From Elusimicrobiota bacterium (lineage in GTDB: Bacteria > Elusimicrobiota > Elusimicrobia > UBA1565 > UBA9628), in NCBI GenBank assembly GCA_023249675.1, contig JAHFCE010000011.1, positions 20,771-84,770 of the forward strand: DNA of 64,000 bases, in the 5' to 3' direction. The position numbers and the translations under genes were made by a program. A model generated the notes under the pieces. The model was not told where the DNA came from and ran no database searches. It saw only the letters and a list, made by a program, of their open reading frames with translations. The number at the start of each line of letters is the position of its first letter. The stretch's first letter is position 1. Below, piece after piece: positions 38,564 to 48,534 of this stretch.

Positions 38564-39709
38564 ATGAACGATATCCTCATCCTCTCCGCCTCGCGTACTC
38601 CCATCGGCGCGCTCAACGGTGCGCTCGCCCAATACACCGCGCCGCAGCTGGCCGCCAAGGCTGTCGCGGATGCGATCGCCAAGGCCGGAGTCAAAGCCGA
38701 GGAGCTGAGCGAGGTCGTGCTCGGCTGCGTGATCAGCGCCGGCATCGGCCAGGCGCCGGCGCGCATGGCCGCGATTGGAGCCGGCATTCCTGTTTCTGTC
38801 GGCGCCACGACGGTCAACAAGGTCTGCGGCTCGGGCATGAAAGCAGTCATGATGGTTTCTCAAGGGATCGCCCTTGGAGAGGGCGACTACGGATTGGCCG
38901 GCGGCATGGAGTCCATGTCGAAGGCGCCGTACCTTCTTGACAGGGCTCGCTCCGGGTACCGCTATGGCGACGCGAAGCTTCTTGACTCCGTGCTGCGCGA
39001 CGGTCTGACGGATCCCTACGAGGGCGTGCACATGGGGGACTGCGGCGAGCTGTGCGCCAAGGAGCACGGCTTGACGCGCGAGGCGCAGGACGCGTGGGCG
39101 GTGCGCTCGTATGAGCGCGCGCAGGAAGCCGTCGCCAAGGGTTGGTTCAAAAACGAGATCGTCGCGATCGACGGTATCGAGCTTGATGAGGAGCCTGGCC
39201 GCGCCAAGCTCGATAAGATCGGCAAGCTGCGTCCCGCGTTCCAGAAGGATGGGACCATCACCGCCGCCAACGCCTCCAAACTCAACGATGGCGCCGCGGC
39301 TCTCGTGTTGGCGAGCACGAAGGGCGCGGCAGGCAAAAAGCCGCTCGCTCGGATCGTCGGTTGGGCCACGCACTCGCAGGAGCCGAAGTGGTTCACGACC
39401 GCGCCGGCCGGGGCCGTGCAGAAGCTGTTGAAAAAAATCGGCTGGACCGTCGATCAAGTGGATCTCTTTGAAGTCAACGAAGCTTTCGCCGTGGTGACCC
39501 TTGCCGTGGCGAAACTCGCGAACCTGCCCCACGAAAAAATAAATGTCCATGGCGGCGCAGTGGCCCTTGGCCACCCGCTCGGCGCCTCGGGCGCGCGCAT
39601 CCTCGCGACCTTGATCAACGCGCTCAGAATCCGCGGCGGCAAGCGCGGAATCGCAGGCATCTGCCTCGGCGGCGGGGAGGCCGTGGCCGTTGCCCTTGAA
39701 CTCGTTTAA
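38564..39709 (+). CDS. Acetyl-CoA C-acetyltransferase (thiolase)
   Basis: SASRTPIGALNGALA; VNKVCGSGMKAVMM; NVHGGAVALGHPLGASGARI; GICLGGGEAVAVALE. Confidence 0.95.
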   Translation: MNDILILSASRTPIGALNGALAQYTAPQLAAKAVADAIAKAGVKAEELSEVVLGCVISAGIGQAPARMAAIGAGIPVSVGATTVNKVCGSGMKAVMMVSQGIALGEGDYGLAGGMESMSKAPYLLDRARSGYRYGDAKLLDSVLRDGLTDPYEGVHMGDCGELCAKEHGLTREAQDAWAVRSYERAQEAVAKGWFKNEIVAIDGIELDEEPGRAKLDKIGKLRPAFQKDGTITAANASKLNDGAAALVLASTKGAAGKKPLARIVGWATHSQEPKWFTTAPAGAVQKLLKKIGWTVDQVDLFEVNEAFAVVTLAVAKLANLPHEKINVHGGAVALGHPLGASGARILATLINALRIRGGKRGIAGICLGGGEAVAVALELV

Positions 39710-41186
39710 GTTAGGCTCGCGCCTCACGCTTGAGCAGCTGTCTTCCGTCGCCGTCGCCGGCTGCAAGGCGGTCCTCCCGTCTTCGGCGCTGCGCCGCGTC
39801 GCGGCCTCGCGGCGCGTGCTGGAGCGCGCGATGGCGTCGGGACAGACGATTTACGGCGTCAACACGGGCTTTGGTGAGTTGGCCTCGACGCGCATTTCTA
39901 CGGAGCGTTTGGCGCAAGTCCAACGCAACCTCGTTTTATCCCACGCCTGCGGCGTCGGGGAACTGCTGTCTCCGGCCGAAGCGCGGGCGATACTCTTCCT
40001 GCGCGTCAACGAGTTGAGCCGCGGCTTTTCCGGCGTACGCCCGGCATTGGTCAGGCATCTCGCGCGCATGCTCGACGCAAACATTATTCCGTTGATTCCA
40101 AGCCGTGGTTCCGTCGGGGCCAGCGGCGATTTAGCGCCCCAGGCGCACATGGCCTTGGCCGTGATCGGCGAGGGGGAAGTCCTTTATCGCGGCCGCCGGC
40201 TTCCCGCCGCGGCGGCGCTCAAACGCGCGGGCCTCAAGCCCTTCCCATTAGCCGAGAAAGAGGGCTTGGCGCTCCTCAACGGCACCCAGGCCATGCAGTC
40301 CGTCGGCGGCTTGGCGCTGTTGGCCGCGGAACGGGTGTATCGCGCCTCCAACCTGGCTTGCGCGGCTTCTCTCGACGCGCTCACCGGCACGCCCGCGCCG
40401 TACGACGAGGCGATTGTGCGCTTAAAGCCCCATCCCGGTCAAATATCCGCCGCGCGCTCTTTGCGCCGGCTGCTGGCCGGCTCCGAGATCCGCAAGTCGC
40501 ATATCGTCGACGATCCGCGCGTTCAGGACTCCTACTCCCTGCGCTGCGCGCCCCAGGTGCACGGCGCTGTCCAAGACCGCTTGACGCAGGCTCGTCGGGT
40601 CGTCTCGGTGGAACTCGGCTCGGTCACCGACAATCCGCTTGTCGCGGGCGGCCGCGTGATCTCCGGCGGCAACTTCCATGGCCAGGCCTTGTCGTTCGCT
40701 TTCGACTCCGCCGCCGGCGCGCTCGCAGCGCTGGCCAACATCTCCGAGCGCCGCACTTTTCAGGTCACGGCAGGCAGCGCGCCGCGCCTGAAGCCTTTTC
40801 TCGCCCGCGATCCGGGCGTCGAGTCCGGCTACATGATCGCCCAGTACGTGGCGGCCGCACTCGCCTCCGAGAACAAGACGCTCGCGCATCCGGCCTCTGC
40901 CGATTCCGTGCCGACCTCCGCGAACAAGGAAGATTTCGTTTCGATGGGGATGTGGTCCGCCCTCAAGCTCAAGAAAGTCATCTGGAACTCGGCGCAGGTG
41001 GTCGCTATCGAGCTTGTCTGCGCCGCCCAGGCCATCGAGTTCCACCGCCCGCTCAAGTCGGGACGCGGCGTGGAAGCGGGCCTCGCCGTCTTGCGCTCGA
41101 AGGTGAAGGCCTCCCGCGGCGATGAAGTTCTCTCGGGTAAGCTCGAGATCGCGCGCGAGCTCATCTTGTCCGGCGCCTTCGACTGA
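39690..41186 (+). CDS. hutH: Histidine ammonia-lyase
   Basis: GSVGASGDLAPQAHMALAVIGEGE (MIO triad ASG); YGVNTGFGELAS; start codon uncertain (TTG). Confidence 0.96.
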   Translation: MPLNSFKLGSRLTLEQLSSVAVAGCKAVLPSSALRRVAASRRVLERAMASGQTIYGVNTGFGELASTRISTERLAQVQRNLVLSHACGVGELLSPAEARAILFLRVNELSRGFSGVRPALVRHLARMLDANIIPLIPSRGSVGASGDLAPQAHMALAVIGEGEVLYRGRRLPAAAALKRAGLKPFPLAEKEGLALLNGTQAMQSVGGLALLAAERVYRASNLACAASLDALTGTPAPYDEAIVRLKPHPGQISAARSLRRLLAGSEIRKSHIVDDPRVQDSYSLRCAPQVHGAVQDRLTQARRVVSVELGSVTDNPLVAGGRVISGGNFHGQALSFAFDSAAGALAALANISERRTFQVTAGSAPRLKPFLARDPGVESGYMIAQYVAAALASENKTLAHPASADSVPTSANKEDFVSMGMWSALKLKKVIWNSAQVVAIELVCAAQAIEFHRPLKSGRGVEAGLAVLRSKVKASRGDEVLSGKLEIARELILSGAFD

Positions 41187-41197
41187 GATAAGATAAG

Positions 41198-41274
41198 AGT
41201 GTCAGGCCTATACATTCGTCAAATTCTGTTGAATAATAGGCCACACAATTTGACGAATGTATAGGCCTGACACT
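41198..41274. repeat. GTGTCAGGCCTATA-family inverted repeat, copy D (28-bp arms, 21-nt loop, diverged inner arms)
   Basis: AGTGTCAGGCCTATACATTCGTCAAATT ... AATTTGACGAATGTATAGGCCTGACACT. Confidence 0.97.
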
Positions 41275-41288
41275 TGATTCTTGATCAT

Positions 41289-42941
41289 ATGATGCGAATC
41301 ATACAGGCGCCGCGCGGTGGGAAGATGTCCTGCAAGGGTTGGCAGCAGGAGGCGGCCCTGCGCATGCTCATGAACAACCTCGACCCTGAGGTCGCCGAGC
41401 GCCCGCAGGACCTGGTCGTGTACGGCGGGCGGGGCAAGGCCGCGCGTAATTGGGCCTGCTATGACGCGATCGTCGCCGCGCTCAAGGCGCTTGGAAACGA
41501 CGAAACCCTTCTCGTGCAGTCCGGCAAACCCGTCGCGGTGTTCCGCACGCACGATCTGGCGCCGCGCGTGCTCATCGCGAACTCGAACCTCGTGGGCAAG
41601 TGGGCAAACTGGGAACATTTCGATGAGCTCGACAAAAAGGGGCTCATGATGTATGGCCAGATGACGGCCGGCTCCTGGATCTACATCGGCACACAGGGCA
41701 TCCTGCAGGGCACCTATGAGACGTTTGCTGCCGCCGCAAGACGCCATTTCTCGGGAAGCCTGACCGGTCGGCTTGTCGTCTCCGCCGGCCTTGGCGGCAT
41801 GGGCGGGGCGCAGCCGCTCGCGGCGACGATGAACGGCGGCGTTTTCCTCGGCATCGAGGTGGACCCAACGCGCCTGCGGTTACGGCTCAAAACAAAATAT
41901 CTAGATGTCGTCGAAGAAAATCTCGACAAGGCGCTCGAGCGGGTGAGTCGGGCCAAGGAAAGGGGGGAGGCTCTCTCGGTCGGCTTGCTCGGCAACGCGG
42001 CGGACATCATCCCGGAACTGGCCAAACGGCATTTCCCCGTTGATATACTGACCGACCAAACATCCGCTCACGATCCTTTGTACGGATATATACCGGCGGG
42101 CTACGATGTGAGCACGGCCGCCCAACTCAGGAAGAAGAACCCAGTCGCGTATCAAAAGAGATCCATTGCGTCGATGGGTCAACACGTTCAAGCGATGATT
42201 GCTCTTCAGAAGCAAGGCGCAGTCGTTTTCGATTACGGCAATAATATTCGCGCCCGCGCCGCTGAGGCGGGCGTCAAGAACGCCTTCGATATCCCGGGTT
42301 TCGTGCCCGAGTATATTCGCCCACTGTTTTGCGAGGGCAAAGGGCCGTTCCGCTGGGCGGCGTTGTCCGGCGATCCCGAGGATATCCGCGTCACCGACCG
42401 GGAGGTCTTGGCCGCCTTCCCGAAGAACGCGGCGTTGCGGCGTTGGATCGAATTGGCGGAAAAAAAAGTCGCGTTCCAAGGTCTTCCGGCCCGCATTTGT
42501 TGGCTGGGTTACGGAGAGCGCGCCGAGATGGGCTCGCGCCTGAACTGGCTCGTCAAAAAGAAGAAGGTCGCAGCGCCCATCGTGATCGGTCGCGACCATC
42601 TCGACTGCGGCTCGGTCGCAAGCCCAAACCGGGAGACCGAGGCCATGCTTGATGGCTCCGACGCGGTGGCCGACTGGCCGATTTTAAACGCCCTCCTTAA
42701 TACCGCCTCCGGCGCTTCCTGGGTCAGTTTCCACCACGGCGGCGGCGTGGGCATGGGCTACTCGCTTCATGCCGGGCAGGTCACCGTCGCGGACGGCACC
42801 AAGGCGATGGGAGCGCGGCTTGAACGCGTGCTGACCAACGATCCAGGTCTGGGCGTCGTGCGGCACTTCGACGCGGGATATCCCCAAGCAAAAGCGTTTG
42901 CCCTCAAAAACCGATCTCTCAAAATTCCGATGGCGAGGTAA
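41289..42941 (+). CDS. hutU: Urocanate hydratase
   Basis: [73 protein letters not shown]. Confidence 0.96.
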   Translation: MMRIIQAPRGGKMSCKGWQQEAALRMLMNNLDPEVAERPQDLVVYGGRGKAARNWACYDAIVAALKALGNDETLLVQSGKPVAVFRTHDLAPRVLIANSNLVGKWANWEHFDELDKKGLMMYGQMTAGSWIYIGTQGILQGTYETFAAAARRHFSGSLTGRLVVSAGLGGMGGAQPLAATMNGGVFLGIEVDPTRLRLRLKTKYLDVVEENLDKALERVSRAKERGEALSVGLLGNAADIIPELAKRHFPVDILTDQTSAHDPLYGYIPAGYDVSTAAQLRKKNPVAYQKRSIASMGQHVQAMIALQKQGAVVFDYGNNIRARAAEAGVKNAFDIPGFVPEYIRPLFCEGKGPFRWAALSGDPEDIRVTDREVLAAFPKNAALRRWIELAEKKVAFQGLPARICWLGYGERAEMGSRLNWLVKKKKVAAPIVIGRDHLDCGSVASPNRETEAMLDGSDAVADWPILNALLNTASGASWVSFHHGGGVGMGYSLHAGQVTVADGTKAMGARLERVLTNDPGLGVVRHFDAGYPQAKAFALKNRSLKIPMAR

Positions 42942-42945
42942 TTCT

Positions 42946-43443
42946 ATGGCCAGCGATTATTCGTTTGATGCCGTGTCCGATGTTGATCTTAATTTGGTCT
43001 CCGAGGTCGTCGCCGTCGCGATGAAGGAGATCGTCAATCGCTTCGACTTGAAAACGGCCAACGCCTCGATCGAGCTCAACGTGAAGGACAAGAAGCTAAT
43101 CGTGCGCGCGAGCGACGAGTTCAAGGTGGAGCAGGTTTACGACGTCCTGCTCACCCGCATGGCCAAGCGCGGCCTGCCGCTGAAGAACCTGACGAAGGGG
43201 AAGGTGGAAGCAGCGCTCGGCCAGACCGCCCGTCTTGAGGCGGTGATCCAGTCGGGCATTCCGACCGACAAGGCCAAGAAGATGCAGCAGGCCATCAAGG
43301 ACGCCAAGCTCAAGGTGAACGCGCAGATCCAGGACGGCCAGCTGCGCGTGACGAGTAAATCAAAGGACGAGCTTCAGGCGACGATGAACGCGCTCAAGTC
43401 AGGAAATTTCGAGCTCGATCTGCAGTTCAAGAACTTCCGCTAG
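42946..43443 (+). CDS. yajQ: YajQ-family (DUF520) nucleotide-binding protein
   Basis: SDYSFDAVSDVDLNLVSEVVAVAMKEIVNRFDLKTANASIEL; KDKKLIVRASDEFKVEQV. Confidence 0.92.
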   Translation: MASDYSFDAVSDVDLNLVSEVVAVAMKEIVNRFDLKTANASIELNVKDKKLIVRASDEFKVEQVYDVLLTRMAKRGLPLKNLTKGKVEAALGQTARLEAVIQSGIPTDKAKKMQQAIKDAKLKVNAQIQDGQLRVTSKSKDELQATMNALKSGNFELDLQFKNFR

Positions 43444-44936
43444 GGACGCCAGTGTTTGACGGCGCGATGCGCGTCGGCGGCCTTGTCATTCTGGAGCATT
43501 TTGGCCAGTTCCGTCCAGGAGATCTGGCCGGCGGGGCGCGGCGGAGCGGGGCGCGGCGGCACGAGCGGGGCGTCCATCGTCAGGGCCTTAAGAGCCTCAC
43601 CGAGGCGTTCGGCCTCGGCGTTCAGGCGCGCGAAGAACGGGTGCGCGGCGGCCTGGCTGAGATAAAGCTCGATCTTGTGATCGGGCACAGCCGCGATCTT
43701 CCCCATCAGCTCCGACACGACATGGACGATGGCTTCGGCGTTGACGATTTCGTTCTGGTAGTACGTTTCGAGGTCTTCAAGCTCCTTGCGCAGAAGCGTG
43801 AAGCGTTGCGCGGGAATGCCGTGCTTGCGCGAGAAATGATCCAGCACCGGCAGCCAGGTCTTTTGCGCGTCCAGATTGCGGCGGGCGCTCTCGACTTCCT
43901 GCTCGGCCGCGGCCAGGCGGGAGCGCAAAGTCCCCATCGGATTTGCCATTTCGTTTTGTCCGAAAGTCGTCGCGTAATAGGGCAGGCGCATCTTGAGGCC
44001 CGACAGGTAATGAGTCGGGTCCGCAAGATAGTTCCAGGCGCCCATGTCTTCGAAGCGTCCATCGAGCTCGTGATCGATCGCCCAGCCGATGAGGCGGGCC
44101 ACCGTCTCGTTGAGCTCATGGCGGTTGAACGCGCGGTATAGGTTCTCTTTCGCGGCGCGGCCGTACCAGAGGCCGTGGCCGAGAAGCTCGTGGCCGAGAA
44201 TCGCGGGCAATGACTCGCGCAAGAAATCGAGGTCGCCGTCCACGTAGTGGCGGTTGAGGCGGATTTCCGCGTAGCCCTCCTGTCTCCAGGCGGTGTCGGC
44301 CCAGTAGCTGAATTTCTTGCGGCCGTCGACAAGGAGGAGTTTCGAATCGGGGAATTCCGTGAAGTGCACGTGCGCGCTCAGGCCCTCGGCGAGGAATTCT
44401 TCGGCGTAGCGTCTGCCCGTTGGGGTTCCGAGCATGCGCTTGAAGGAGTCCTCGAGGGCCTTTTTCTCATCGGCGCGGCCGCGGTCGTCGAGGCGCACGC
44501 GTTCGAGCAGGCGTTCCATGAGAGGGCGCGAATGTGTGGCCGGGAGATGCGCGGCGTCGTCGCTCGGGGAGGGCGTGACGACGCCGCCGCCGAGCGCGGC
44601 GGCCGACATGAAATTATTTTCGAGCGCGCCGGCTCCGGCCTCGGCCTTCAGGCCCGCGAGATGTTCGGCTTTGGCGCCGTGCGCGCGCAGGCTGTCGATG
44701 ACCTTCGGGTTTTGTTGCGGGAGAAGCGGTTGGGCGGCTGCGAGCGTGGCCGCGATCGGGAGACTCGGGCCCAAGGGGCGCAGGCTGAGAGGGAGCGTCT
44801 GAGCGGGAGGCGTGATCGACGCGGCCGCGGTCAGTCGAGGGAGAGGAGATCGAGGGACTTCGAGCACGACGCGCTGGGCCTCCGCGTTGAGCGCGCAGGC
44901 CGCCAGGAAAACTGACGCCAGGAGCCGTCGTTTCAT
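43440..44936 (-). CDS. Secreted predicted metallopeptidase-like protein (HELLGH motif)
   Basis: Signal peptide MKRRLLASVFLAACALNAEAQ; LNRHYVDGDLDFLRESLPAILGHELLGHGLWYGR. Confidence 0.65.
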   Translation of the reverse strand: MKRRLLASVFLAACALNAEAQRVVLEVPRSPLPRLTAAASITPPAQTLPLSLRPLGPSLPIAATLAAAQPLLPQQNPKVIDSLRAHGAKAEHLAGLKAEAGAGALENNFMSAAALGGGVVTPSPSDDAAHLPATHSRPLMERLLERVRLDDRGRADEKKALEDSFKRMLGTPTGRRYAEEFLAEGLSAHVHFTEFPDSKLLLVDGRKKFSYWADTAWRQEGYAEIRLNRHYVDGDLDFLRESLPAILGHELLGHGLWYGRAAKENLYRAFNRHELNETVARLIGWAIDHELDGRFEDMGAWNYLADPTHYLSGLKMRLPYYATTFGQNEMANPMGTLRSRLAAAEQEVESARRNLDAQKTWLPVLDHFSRKHGIPAQRFTLLRKELEDLETYYQNEIVNAEAIVHVVSELMGKIAAVPDHKIELYLSQAAAHPFFARLNAEAERLGEALKALTMDAPLVPPRPAPPRPAGQISWTELAKMLQNDKAADAHRAVKHWRP

Positions 44937-44997
44937 TTCCGTACATCAGTGTACGGAGGATGGGGCGGTTCGCCCAGGGCCCCTCGGGCCCTCCGGA

Positions 44998-45573
44998 CTA
45001 GGTCTTCCGACCGGCCAATTTGACGGTCTTTAGGAACGCCCTCCAGGCCTTTTGACCGCGGCGTTCTAGATCCGGGGCCGGGGACTCGCGGGCGTAGGAG
45101 AGCACGATGAAGCGGCGGCCGGAGGTGGGCAGGATGAGGAAGATTTCCTGGCCGAGCATGGTTGGGCCGGAAAGTGCGTGCGGGTCGCCGAGGTTGATGG
45201 GAAACCCATGCTTGTAAAGCGCGAGTCGGCGGCCCGCCACCGTGATGTTTCCGATGGCCTCGGGTTTGCGGCCCATCGTCGATGCCGCTGGCCCGGCCAA
45301 AAAGGAAGCGGGATTTTTGTAGCCGCTGCCTGGAGCGCCGAAGACGCGCACCGCGATGCGGTCGAGGCCGTCGACGAAGGCCACGACCGGATCGGCGCCG
45401 CCGCCGTTGGCGTACTCTTCGACTTTCCAGCCGCCTTTCGGCGGCTGGAAACTAATCAGGGCGGCAACGGCCTGCGACGGGGTCGTGATGGTCACGGTTT
45501 TTGATGCCTCCAGGGAAGTCGCGGCCGAGGCGGCGGCCGAGAGCGCGAGGACGGCGGAAAGGACGAGCTTCAT
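44998..45573 (-). CDS. Small secreted protein, unknown function
   Basis: Signal peptide MKLVLSAVLALSAAASA; ATGA overlap with the upstream gene. Confidence 0.6.
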   Translation of the reverse strand: MKLVLSAVLALSAAASAATSLEASKTVTITTPSQAVAALISFQPPKGGWKVEEYANGGGADPVVAFVDGLDRIAVRVFGAPGSGYKNPASFLAGPAASTMGRKPEAIGNITVAGRRLALYKHGFPINLGDPHALSGPTMLGQEIFLILPTSGRRFIVLSYARESPAPDLERRGQKAWRAFLKTVKLAGRKT

Positions 45574-47207
45574 TCTGTTTTCTCCCAATGATCGGTCTCG
45601 GTGCGATCTTGTTCCATGAGACGATCTAGATCGTCCCAGGTGAGCTTGCCCGGCACGGGCGGAATCGAGGGCTCCCACGCGCGTCCGGCGACGAGTCCGC
45701 GCAGACGGTCGGTGCGTGCGGCCAGGCGCTGCTCGGATTGGCGCATGTAGGTCGAATCGGAGGCTTCGGCCAGTGTCGCCAATGCGGCCGCGGTCTCTGG
45801 TTTCTTCCAGTGCGTGATTGTGGCTAACAGGGAGGCACTGATGTCGTCCAAGTTCTTTTGGTGGGCATCGTTCCAGATAATGGTGGCGTCGATGTCTTCC
45901 GACAGGGAGGAAAACTGTCCTCGGTCCATGCCGTGGACCGTGACGAAGTGCTCGATGGCCGACCGCCAGGCGACCACCGCCACGGCGTAATCCCGTATTT
46001 TTTTGCGATCTATTTCGATGGCGTCGACGCGGCCTTCGAGCGTTGCCAGCGGTGCGCGCATCTCCGCGAGACTCAGGGTCGTCGCGTAGTAGGGTAGATT
46101 CGTCACCAGGTTGTTGTGATATCTCTCCGGATCAGCGAGGTAGCTCCACATATGCTCGCTGTCCAGGGGCCCGCCCAGTTCGGTCTCAACCAGCCAGCCG
46201 ATCAATCCCGCGCCGGCTTCGTCGCCACGGTAGTAACCGATGACATCAGGCGGAACGCCCGCTTTTTCCGACCGCTGAGCTTCGAAGGCGTGACCGAACA
46301 GTTCATGGCCGAGGGTCGCGGTCATGTCCACGCGCCGGTAGTCCGGGTCCGTTTCGAGGTAGTGGCGGTTGAGGACCACGCGCGGCGGATTTGCGCCCAT
46401 GATTGTGTAGCCGCCCGAAGCATAGAGGATGCGCCGGCCGTTCTTGATGACCGTCGTCGAATTGTCCACATTGTCGAACTCGATTGTGGCCCTCGCGTCG
46501 GAGGCCGTGAACTCCAAGGCGAGCTCGCGGCCGGTCGGGGTCTTGAGCAGGCTCTCCAAGGCTTCATTCATGGCTGCGGCGGCGCGGGGGTCGGCGTCGG
46601 GTTTGATACTGAGAGAATGGCGCAGACTGCGCAACAACTCGGTGGCCTGAGCTGTCGGGTCAGCGGTGGGGTTGCTGCCTCCGGCCGGCGGCGGGGTGAC
46701 CGGATTTCGGAGACCGTCCTCGAAGCTCCCGACGCCGGGCTGCAGCTTGGGTTTTAGGCGGGTGGCCTCGCGCAGGAAGGCGCGGTCCTCGGGGGAAATG
46801 AGAGTCCCGCGCATCCAGAAGAGAGTGATGGCCTCATCGTGGAATTCTTCCGGCAGGCGCCCGTCCTTGGCCGCAGTGCGCAGGACGGCGGTGCGCTCGG
46901 AGGCGCGCCGACCGAGCAACTCCCAGACCGCGAAATTGGTGAGGAGGTGCTTTGCCGCATCGGCGGCCTTGCGGTCGGAGAGGCGGCCATTGATCAGTTC
47001 GTAGCGTCTGCCCTCGAGGGCCAGGAGCCAATCGAGTTCCTCGGGCAGCAGCGCGCCTGGGGCCGCCGCCTCGAACGCGTCCTGCGGAGCCGGATCGGAG
47101 ACAGGCGCGGACGCGGGGGGCAGGGCGCAGGTCGGGCAGGCGGGCGCGAAGGTCCCCAGTATGAGGAGAAACGAGCCGAGCACGAGCGAGGCGAGGCGTC
47201 GGGACAT
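45570..47207 (-). CDS. Secreted predicted metallopeptidase-like protein (HELFGH motif), paralogous to 43440-44936
   Basis: LNRHYLETDPDYRRVDMTATLGHELFGHAFEAQ; N-terminal signal/lipoprotein-like MSRRLASLVLGSFLLILGTFAPAC. Confidence 0.65.
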   Translation of the reverse strand: MSRRLASLVLGSFLLILGTFAPACPTCALPPASAPVSDPAPQDAFEAAAPGALLPEELDWLLALEGRRYELINGRLSDRKAADAAKHLLTNFAVWELLGRRASERTAVLRTAAKDGRLPEEFHDEAITLFWMRGTLISPEDRAFLREATRLKPKLQPGVGSFEDGLRNPVTPPPAGGSNPTADPTAQATELLRSLRHSLSIKPDADPRAAAAMNEALESLLKTPTGRELALEFTASDARATIEFDNVDNSTTVIKNGRRILYASGGYTIMGANPPRVVLNRHYLETDPDYRRVDMTATLGHELFGHAFEAQRSEKAGVPPDVIGYYRGDEAGAGLIGWLVETELGGPLDSEHMWSYLADPERYHNNLVTNLPYYATTLSLAEMRAPLATLEGRVDAIEIDRKKIRDYAVAVVAWRSAIEHFVTVHGMDRGQFSSLSEDIDATIIWNDAHQKNLDDISASLLATITHWKKPETAAALATLAEASDSTYMRQSEQRLAARTDRLRGLVAGRAWEPSIPPVPGKLTWDDLDRLMEQDRTETDHWEKTE

Positions 47208-47283
47208 AGGGGCTAGCCGTCTGTAGTATAACCTCGGGTGGGCCGTCGCGCCAGGGGCGTATTTCGTAGAATACGGGTCAATC

Positions 47284-48534
47284 ATGGCGACCGTGATCCT
47301 CAATGCCTCCGAAATCCTGACCATGGCGGGCCCGGACGGGCCCCGCTCGGGCAAGGGCAAGGGCGCGCTTGGGCTTCTGCGCGACGGCGCGGTGCTCATC
47401 GAGAAAGGCCAGATCGTCGCGGCGGGCCCCAAGGCCGCCGTTTTGGCCGAGCCGCTCGCCAAGGGGGCCAAGATCCTCAGCGCGGAGGGTCGCGTGCTTC
47501 TGCCCGGTTTTGTCGACGCGCACACGCATCCTGTTTTTGCGGCGCCCCGCCTCGAGGACTTTGAGGCGCGCCTTGCCGGCAAGAGCTATGCCGAGATCGC
47601 CGAGAGCGGCGGGGGCATCCTGTCCACGGTGAACGGGGTCCGGGGCGCAAAGGAAGCCGATTTGACGGCCGGACTGCGCGCGAGGGCGCTTGATTTCGTT
47701 TCCTCCGGCACAACGACGATCGAGGCCAAGTCCGGTTATGGCCTCGATCTCGACAATGAACTCAAACTTTTACGCGTGATGCGTGCGGTCTCCTCGCGCG
47801 GGCCGCTTGAGATCGTGCCGACCTTCCTCGGCGCGCACGCCGTTCCGCCCGAGTTCGAGGGGCGCAAAGACGCGTTCGTCGAGCGCGTCTGCAAGACGAT
47901 GATCCCGCGCGTGGCCGAGGAGAAGCTGGCGGTGTTCGTGGACCTGTTCTGCGAAACGGGCTACTTCGATCGAACCGACCTTGAGCGCATCGCGGCCGCG
48001 GGCGCCGCGGCGGGTCTTCAGCTCAAGGTCCATAGCGAACAGCTCTCGCGAATGGGGAGCCTTTTAACCGCGCTCAAGCTTGGGGCCGTCACGGCCGACC
48101 ATCTGGATTGCGTTGAGGAAGAGGACATCCGCGCGCTCGCGGCAGCCAAGACGGTGGCCTGCCTTGTGCCCGGCTCCAACTATTTTCTCGGCAAGCCCTA
48201 CCCGCCCGCGCGCCGTCTGCTCGACGGGGGCGTTGCGGTGGCACTCGCCACCGATTTCAACCCGGGGACGTGCCCTTGTTTTGATCTGCGCATGATCATT
48301 TCGATCGCCTGCACGCAGATGAAGATGAGCCCGGCGGAGGCGCTGGTCAGCGTCACGATCAACGGCGCGCACGCTCTCGGCCTTGGGGCCACACACGGCT
48401 CGCTCGAGCCCGGAAAGACCGCCGACATCGCCTGCTTCGATGCTGAAGATCATCGCGAGCTCGCCTACTGGTTCGGCGCTCCGCGCACGCGCTGGGTCAT
48501 GAAGCGAGGAGAGATCGTCTACAAGTCCTCATGA
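47284..48534 (+). CDS. hutI: Imidazolonepropionase
   Basis: LLPGFVDAHTHPVFAAPRLEDFEARLAGKSYAEIAESGGGILSTV; ATDFNPGTCPCFDLRMIISIACTQMKMSPAEAL. Confidence 0.95.
   Translation: MATVILNASEILTMAGPDGPRSGKGKGALGLLRDGAVLIEKGQIVAAGPKAAVLAEPLAKGAKILSAEGRVLLPGFVDAHTHPVFAAPRLEDFEARLAGKSYAEIAESGGGILSTVNGVRGAKEADLTAGLRARALDFVSSGTTTIEAKSGYGLDLDNELKLLRVMRAVSSRGPLEIVPTFLGAHAVPPEFEGRKDAFVERVCKTMIPRVAEEKLAVFVDLFCETGYFDRTDLERIAAAGAAAGLQLKVHSEQLSRMGSLLTALKLGAVTADHLDCVEEEDIRALAAAKTVACLVPGSNYFLGKPYPPARRLLDGGVAVALATDFNPGTCPCFDLRMIISIACTQMKMSPAEALVSVTINGAHALGLGATHGSLEPGKTADIACFDAEDHRELAYWFGAPRTRWVMKRGEIVYKSS

Noticed and set aside
37856-39766. 636-aa minus-strand ORF
   Set aside because: Antisense to the DUF3307-like and thiolase genes, both with clear protein motifs; no recognisable domain in the antisense frame.
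47258-47275. CGTATT-tcgtag-AATACG small inverted repeat before hutI
   Set aside because: Only 6-bp arms; could be a Hut regulator site but too short to claim without conservation.
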